64,000 nt of DNA, taken from positions 1 to 64,000 of the forward strand of contig JAUHYK010000011.1 of NCBI GenBank assembly GCA_030426465.1. The letters are read 5' to 3'. The notes beneath the pieces were generated by a model. The model had not been told where the DNA came from. It made no database searches and saw only the letters and a program-made list of their open reading frames with translations. Positions 59,026-64,000 of this stretch are shown here, piece after piece (the first letter of the stretch is position 1; every line of letters begins with the position of its first letter). The translations under genes were made by a program, and so were the position numbers. The DNA is from Alphaproteobacteria bacterium (lineage in GTDB: Bacteria > Pseudomonadota > Alphaproteobacteria > Caulobacterales > Parvularculaceae).

Positions 59026-61716
59026 TTAGGCGGTTGAACCGCCCTGACTTTTTTCAAGTTTTGCTTGCGCTGCAGCAAGACGGGCGATTGGCGTCCGATA
59101 TGGCGAACAGGACACATAATCGAGCCCCGCCCCCTCAACAAACCGGATCGAATCAGGGTCGCCGCCATGCTCCCCGCATATGCCCAGCTTGATCTCAGGC
59201 CGAGTCTCGCGGCCTTTTTCAGCGGCGATTTTAATCAGCGCGCCGACGCCATCTGGATCAATGGTGACAAACGGATCGCGTTCGAAAATTCCCTGGCGCA
59301 AATAATCCGGCAGGAAGGCCGCAGAGTCATCACGCGACAGGCCAAAGGTTGTCTGGGTCAGGTCGTTTGTACCGAAGGAGAAAAACTCCGCGTCTTTCGC
59401 GATCTCGTCCGCAGTCAGGGCCGCGCGCGGCAGCTCAATCATGGTGCCCACGAGATAGTCGAGCTTGGTGTTGTTTTCTTTCAGCACCGCAAGCGCAACC
59501 GCATCTACATTCGCTTTCAACATGGTCAGCTCTTCGCGCTTGGCCACAAGCGGGATCATGATTTCCGGCGTCACTTTCTCGCCTGTCTCTTTGGCGACAA
59601 CGCAGGCGGCTTCCATAATCGCACGCGCCTGCATCTCATAGATTTCCGGATAGGAAACCCCGAGACGACAGCCGCGATGACCAAGCATGGGATTGAACTC
59701 ATGCAGCTTATGGGCGCGGTCCTTTAGTTTTTGCGGATCCATGCCTGAGGACTTCGCTACTTCCTCGATTTCATCATCCGAATGCGGAAGGAATTCATGG
59801 AGCGGCGGGTCCAAAAGCCGGATTGTCACCGGCAGTCCGCTCATGACCCGGAACAGCTCTTCGAAATCCGAACGCTGCATGGGAAGGAGTTTCGCGAGCG
59901 CCGCTTCGCGGCCTTTTTTATCTTCAGCGAGGATCATCTCGCGCACGGCGATAATGCGGTCAGTCTCAAAGAACATATGTTCGGTGCGGCAAAGACCAAT
60001 GCCTTCCGCGCCGAAGTCACGGGCCACACGAGCATCATGGGGCGTTTCCGCGTTGGCGCGCACTTTCATACGGCGCACCGCATCAGCCCAGCCCATCAGC
60101 TTGCCAAAATCGCCAGACAGCTCCGGCTGCACCGTGGGCACAGCGCCGGCATAGACGCGCCCCGCCGCACCGTCGATCGTAACGGTTTCACCCTTTTTCA
60201 CCTGACGCCCGGCGACGGTGAAAAACTCTTCGCTCTTGTCGATTTTCAAATCACCGGCGCCGCAAACGCATGGCCGACCCATGCCGCGCGCGACCACGGC
60301 GGCGTGAGAGGTCATGCCGCCGCGCGCGGTTACAATGCCTTTCGCGGCGTGCATGCCGTGAATGTCTTCGGGGCTCGTTTCGACGCGCACCAGAATGACG
60401 GACTTGCCTTCTTGCGCGAGACGTTCGGCTTCGTCAGAATTGAAGACAACTTCGCCGACTGCAGCGCCCGGCGACGCCGGAAGACCGGAGAGCACCTGAT
60501 CGCGCGGCGCATCGGGATCAAGCGACGGATGCAGAAGCTGGTCTAGGGAATGCGGATCAACCCGCATCACCGCCTCTTCCTTGGTGATCAATCCTTCTTC
60601 ACACAGATCAACGGCGATTTTAAGCGCTGCTTTCGCTGTGCGTTTGCCGTTGCGCGTTTGCAGCATCCAGAGTTTTTCATTCTGGATCGTGAACTCTATG
60701 TCCTGCATGTCGCGATAATGTTTTTCGAGCCTGTCGAAAACCGCCGCCAGCTCGCCATAGGCTTTCGGCATCGCCTCTTCCATTGAGGGGGCGTCATCAC
60801 CCATAGCTTCGCGCGCACGTATGGTTAGCGCCTGCGGCGTGCGGATGCCGGCGACAACGTCTTCGCCCTGCGCATTGATCAGGAACTCGCCGTAATAATG
60901 ATTGTCGCCCGTCGATGGATCGCGCGTAAACGCAACACCGGTTGCGGACGTCTCGCCCATATTGCCGAACACCATGGCCTGAACGTTGACGGCCGTGCCC
61001 CAGCTTTCGGGAATATTGTGGAGGCGGCGATAGGTGTCCGCACGGTCATTGCGCCATGAGCCGAAGACGGCGTTGATGGCGCCCCAAAGCTGCTCTTCGG
61101 GGTCTTGCGGGAAAGGACGCCCAAGCTCATCGGCGACGACTTTCTTGTAGCCGTCAATGACGGTCTTCCAGTCATCGGCGGTCATTTCCGTATCGAGGAA
61201 ATAGTCGCGCTCTTCCTTATAGGTTTCGAGCTGTTCCTCGAAGGAATGGTGATCAACTTCCAGCACCACGTCAGAATACATCTGGATAAACCGGCGATAG
61301 CTGTCGTAGGCGAAGCGTTCGTCGCCTGAGAGTTTCGCGAGGCCCTTCACCGTTTCATCGGTAAGGCCGAGATTGAGGACCGTATCCATCATACCGGGCA
61401 TGGAGGCGCGTGCGCCTGATCGCACTGAAACGAGCAACGGCTTCGATTTGTCGCCGAATTTCATACCCACTGCGTCGCCAACCTTGGCGAGCGCCGCAGC
61501 GACTTCACCGGCAAGCTCCGCCGGGTGATTGCAGTCATTGTCATAAAAGGCCGAGCAAACCTCGGTGGTGATCGTAAAACCTGGCGGAACGGGGAGCCCC
61601 AGGCTCGCCATTTCGGCCAGGTTCGCGCCCTTGCCGCCCAGAAGATTACGCATGGAAGCGTCGCCTTCCGCGCTTCCTGCACCGAATGAGTAAACCCATT
61701 TTGTATTGTTTTTCAT
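59026..61716 (-). CDS. ppdK: Pyruvate, phosphate dikinase
   Basis: Interconverts pyruvate, ATP and phosphate with PEP, AMP and pyrophosphate. The 896-residue protein has KWVYSFGAGSAEGDASMRNLLGGKGANLAEMASLGLPVPPGFTITTE at the start, the catalytic-His domain TARGGMTSHAAVVARGMGRPCVCG, and the TIM-barrel region FGTNDLTQTTFGLSRDD and CGEHGGDP. It would serve gluconeogenesis or anaplerosis. The size is usual. It is monocistronic; the 250-bp region upstream (61717-61966) shows no feature beyond a T-rich run. Confidence 0.97.
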   Translation of the reverse strand: MKNNTKWVYSFGAGSAEGDASMRNLLGGKGANLAEMASLGLPVPPGFTITTEVCSAFYDNDCNHPAELAGEVAAALAKVGDAVGMKFGDKSKPLLVSVRSGARASMPGMMDTVLNLGLTDETVKGLAKLSGDERFAYDSYRRFIQMYSDVVLEVDHHSFEEQLETYKEERDYFLDTEMTADDWKTVIDGYKKVVADELGRPFPQDPEEQLWGAINAVFGSWRNDRADTYRRLHNIPESWGTAVNVQAMVFGNMGETSATGVAFTRDPSTGDNHYYGEFLINAQGEDVVAGIRTPQALTIRAREAMGDDAPSMEEAMPKAYGELAAVFDRLEKHYRDMQDIEFTIQNEKLWMLQTRNGKRTAKAALKIAVDLCEEGLITKEEAVMRVDPHSLDQLLHPSLDPDAPRDQVLSGLPASPGAAVGEVVFNSDEAERLAQEGKSVILVRVETSPEDIHGMHAAKGIVTARGGMTSHAAVVARGMGRPCVCGAGDLKIDKSEEFFTVAGRQVKKGETVTIDGAAGRVYAGAVPTVQPELSGDFGKLMGWADAVRRMKVRANAETPHDARVARDFGAEGIGLCRTEHMFFETDRIIAVREMILAEDKKGREAALAKLLPMQRSDFEELFRVMSGLPVTIRLLDPPLHEFLPHSDDEIEEVAKSSGMDPQKLKDRAHKLHEFNPMLGHRGCRLGVSYPEIYEMQARAIMEAACVVAKETGEKVTPEIMIPLVAKREELTMLKANVDAVALAVLKENNTKLDYLVGTMIELPRAALTADEIAKDAEFFSFGTNDLTQTTFGLSRDDSAAFLPDYLRQGIFERDPFVTIDPDGVGALIKIAAEKGRETRPEIKLGICGEHGGDPDSIRFVEGAGLDYVSCSPYRTPIARLAAAQAKLEKSQGGSTA

Positions 61717-61966
61717 CGGGTCTCCGCCTGCCTTTATTCGTCCTGTCGTCCGCTTTAGGGATCAGTTTGTGCCTTAGGGCGCCGCAGTGCAACATCCAAG
61801 CCGGAAATTGCCGCATCGCGCGGGTTTAGCCAATTGTTTCACGCTCTGACTATAAGCCTCCGCACTTACCCGTGGATAACTATTCACCACTTTTTTTTCC
61901 GTGTTAGGCTGGGCAGCCAGCCCCCGTCCAGGCCGGGGCGTCTAAAGGGGATGTGCGGGGGTTTTG

Positions 61967-63415
61967 ATGGGGCGGATCGGTTTACCGGTCATATGGCTGG
62001 CTGGCGCAGCCGGGTTTTCAGGCGCAGTGGCGCAGGATGCTGGCGGGGTCGGCGGATATTCGCTGACGGCGATCGCAGCCGCCAGCGCGGTTATCGCGAT
62101 CATTGGCCTCATCCTGATTGGCGCTCTCGCCTCGCCACGGCTTAAAGGCTCGTCGCTTTTCAACCGGCTGTTTGTCGTCGTCGCCGTCGCCGCCGGATTT
62201 TTCAGCGCCATCAGCTCGGCCATCGGCTTTGGCCTCATTACCTCGCAGGAATCCGCTGACATCTTCCGCAATTCCATCCTGCCGCCGGCCTTTGGCGTCT
62301 TCGTGTTTTGCCTCGCGGTCGCAATCTGGGTCGGCGGCGCAGACTTTGTGCGCCATCGTGACTGGTTTCGCGGCCTTAAAGGCGGCTTCCTTGGCGACAT
62401 TGTTTTCTTCATCGAGCGCGCCATCAAACTGTTTATCGTCGTGCCGATCCTCGCGGCGATTTTGTTTTTCGTCTCCACCTGGACAACCGTTGTCGGGATC
62501 GGCGGGGTCGACGCCGTGCGCCACACCTACAGTTTTGAAATCGACCGCCTCGCCGCTGAATGCGCCGGCACCACCGCATGGCGCCAGCGCGACTTTCTGT
62601 TCCTTGAAGATCTGAAAATATCCGTGCGCGATGTGACCCGCGTCGCCGATGGCGAACGCATTGACGGCGCGCAATCGGGAGCATCGGGCGACGGCGCCGT
62701 CACCGGATATTTTATCGGGCTCGCCGACTGGTATCGCGGCCTGGAAGAAAGCGTCGCCGCCACACTCTCCGCGCCGGACCCGTCCGGCGTTGACCCCTAC
62801 GCCTCGGAAACCTGCGCGATGAAAACTGACGAGTTGAAAAAGCTGCTCTCGCGCAACGCCTATGACAATGTCGACCGCTGGAACCGCGAATTTGAAAGCG
62901 CCTTTAATGATTTTGCTGGTGTTCTGAACCGGTGGCGTCACGACAAGCGGATTGAGCGCTTTCTTGATCAACAACTCGACAGCTTCGCCCGCGCCAATCC
63001 GAAACCATCGCGCATCACGGCGGCGCAATCGCGCGCCATCAACAATTACGCCGAAGAAATCGAGGGCGCCCTTTCCTCGCTGATCCGGTCGCAAAAACTG
63101 CAAAAGCCGCCCGTGCCCTTAAAGTCGGCGGCGGAATTATCTCCGGCGCGCGGCCTCGATATTTTCCGTGAGCTGTTCGATCCGCCCCCGCCGCCGGAAG
63201 AGCCTGAAAAGGTGTCGCGCCGTCAGTCCGTCGTAGACGCCGAATTCGTTCCCGGACTTTCGACGATCACCCCGCGCGACGCTGTATTGAAAAACGCCAG
63301 CATCTTTTCCGATGTCTGGGCGCTCGCAATCTCATGGGACTACGCACCCTATATTCTGATGCTGGCTTTTCTGTTCTTCCCGAGCGCTGAGCGCGCAGCC
63401 GGGTTTAAGGATTAG
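61967..63415 (+). CDS. Large membrane protein with coiled soluble domain, unknown function
   Basis: A 482-residue protein. The N-terminus is a signal or membrane segment followed by three further hydrophobic segments (about 28-55, 66-92, 100-125) and one at 145-170. Then comes a long soluble part (about 180-445) with [32 protein letters not shown] and a Pro-rich stretch ([13 protein letters not shown]), and a last membrane segment ([15 protein letters not shown]). I do not recognise the family. The start ATG follows a weak GGGGG; its stop overlaps the convergent glyS by 4 bp. Confidence 0.75.
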   Translation: MGRIGLPVIWLAGAAGFSGAVAQDAGGVGGYSLTAIAAASAVIAIIGLILIGALASPRLKGSSLFNRLFVVVAVAAGFFSAISSAIGFGLITSQESADIFRNSILPPAFGVFVFCLAVAIWVGGADFVRHRDWFRGLKGGFLGDIVFFIERAIKLFIVVPILAAILFFVSTWTTVVGIGGVDAVRHTYSFEIDRLAAECAGTTAWRQRDFLFLEDLKISVRDVTRVADGERIDGAQSGASGDGAVTGYFIGLADWYRGLEESVAATLSAPDPSGVDPYASETCAMKTDELKKLLSRNAYDNVDRWNREFESAFNDFAGVLNRWRHDKRIERFLDQQLDSFARANPKPSRITAAQSRAINNYAEEIEGALSSLIRSQKLQKPPVPLKSAAELSPARGLDIFRELFDPPPPPEEPEKVSRRQSVVDAEFVPGLSTITPRDAVLKNASIFSDVWALAISWDYAPYILMLAFLFFPSAERAAGFKD

Positions 63416-64000
63416 CCTTCCAGCTTCGAGAAGTCGGCAACCTTAGCAGTGGCCGCCGTTAGACGCGCGAGGAGCGACAGGCGGTTGGCGCGCAACTTGG
63501 CGTCGTCGGCGTTGACCGTGACTTTTTCAAAGAAGGCGTCGAGCGGCGCGCGAAGCTGCGCCAGTGCCGACATGGCCGCCTCGAAATCCTCCGCCGCGAC
63601 AGCCGTTTCCGCTGTTGCTTCTGCATCCATGAGAGCTGCGTAAAGCGCCTTTTCTTCCGCCTCAGCGAGCGCGTCTTCTGTCACGGCAGCCGGATCGGCG
63701 GGCTTTTTATCTTTCTTTTCCTCCGCCTTGAGGATGTTGCCCGCGCGCTTGTAAGCCGCCGCGAGATTGGCGCCGTCATCGGTTTTGAGGAACGCGGCGA
63801 GCGCTTCAAGCTTTGCGACGATCAGAACGAGATCGTCTTGAAGATTGCCGTCAACATCGGTCAGCACTGCATCGATCTGGTCGTGCTTGAAACCCTTGTC
63901 GCGAAGATAGACTTTCAGGCGGTCGTGGAAGAAGGAGAGGAGGTCGAGCGCTTTAACATCAACCTTTCTTCCTAGTTTGGGGTATTCTCGAGTAATCCGT
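63412..64000 (-). CDS. glyS: Glycyl-tRNA synthetase beta subunit (C-terminal part, cut by window edge)
   Basis: C-terminal 195 residues of the beta subunit of the tetrameric glycyl-tRNA synthetase; the 5' part lies beyond the right edge. The recognisable segment is [27 protein letters not shown], followed by [33 protein letters not shown] and the C-terminal anticodon-binding DALARL-like region with [27 protein letters not shown]. An unusual [13 protein letters not shown] insert lies near the middle. The reading frame is open to the edge, with no frameshift. Confidence 0.92.
   Translation of the reverse strand, partial: RITREYPKLGRKVDVKALDLLSFFHDRLKVYLRDKGFKHDQIDAVLTDVDGNLQDDLVLIVAKLEALAAFLKTDDGANLAAAYKRAGNILKAEEKKDKKPADPAAVTEDALAEAEEKALYAALMDAEATAETAVAAEDFEAAMSALAQLRAPLDAFFEKVTVNADDAKLRANRLSLLARLTAATAKVADFSKLEG

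Noticed and set aside
1-64000. CRISPR arrays, prophage genes, rRNA operon
   Set aside because: No regularly spaced repeats, phage structural genes or rRNA sequence were seen.

Overview
The window is a stretch of chromosome from an alphaproteobacterium with a Caulobacter-type cell-cycle programme. The evidence is a full-length CtrA, a PhyR-type general stress regulator, GAnTC and TTAA-N7-TTAA sites, a VPLPA-CTERM protein and a high GC content. The mix fits the Parvularculales/Hyphomonadaceae side of the class, but I cannot fix the genus. Coding is dense and I found no tRNA, 5S/16S/23S rRNA gene or CRISPR array. The only structured RNA gene recognised is RNase P RNA (rnpB).

Layout. 1-9.6 kb: the start of the division and cell wall (dcw) operon on the minus strand (mraZ-rsmH-ftsL-ftsI-murE-murF-mraY-murD-ftsW, most joints overlapping), with four 10-bp-phased MraZ boxes at its promoter. 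9.7-15.7 kb: a FliJ-like coiled-coil gene, ctrA, a stress protein behind a perfect EcfG-type promoter, an Ada-like DNA repair gene, a ketosynthase/acyl-carrier pair, yajQ and rnpB. 15.7-22.8 kb: small membrane proteins, a serine hydrolase, an AmpD-type amidase with an EamA transporter, a DjlA-like protein and an ArsR-methyltransferase fusion beside a 16-bp palindrome. 23-32 kb: mlaA-mlaC, rpsD, a VPLPA-CTERM surface protein, a flavin monooxygenase, a queuosine-precursor transporter, a D-aminoacylase lipoprotein, a 2OG oxygenase and trmJ. 32-41.6 kb: icd, phyR with an adjacent CHASE3/HisKA_2 kinase, two GIN-domain paralogues, alaS, a VOC protein and recA.

41.73-45.15 kb is the clearest accessory region: a complete IS1595-type transposon (41739-45144). 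It has 25-bp terminal inverted repeats matching at 21 of 25 positions and an exact 8-bp target duplication (GCATATCC). Besides the transposase it carries a three-gene passenger operon: a two-TM membrane protein, a 57-residue charged protein and a ParA-like ATPase. I recognise no described function for this set, and it is the best candidate for an undescribed system. The transposase Shine-Dalgarno sequence sits in a perfect hairpin, and a third, orphan end-like sequence abuts the right target duplication.

45.3-64 kb: an AsmA-family protein, an HD hydrolase, a tyrosine phosphatase, a NadQ-like regulator, an ArsR/SRPBCC pair under a 16-bp-arm palindrome, and the nadA-nadB-nadC operon. That operon has a palindromic operator and an unrelated AT-rich membrane gene wedged between nadA and nadB. 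Then follow a DUF2218 protein with a Fur-like box, a PqqB-like lipoprotein, a glycosyltransferase, a SleB-type hydrolase under a perfect CtrA box, ppdK, a large membrane protein and the 3' end of glyS.

Regulatory themes link scattered genes. CtrA and GAnTC sites tie the cell cycle to envelope genes. EcfG-type promoters tie phyR to the stress protein 22 kb away. Local regulator/palindrome pairs (NadQ, ArsR, ArsR-methyltransferase, MraZ, ParA-like) suggest autoregulation.
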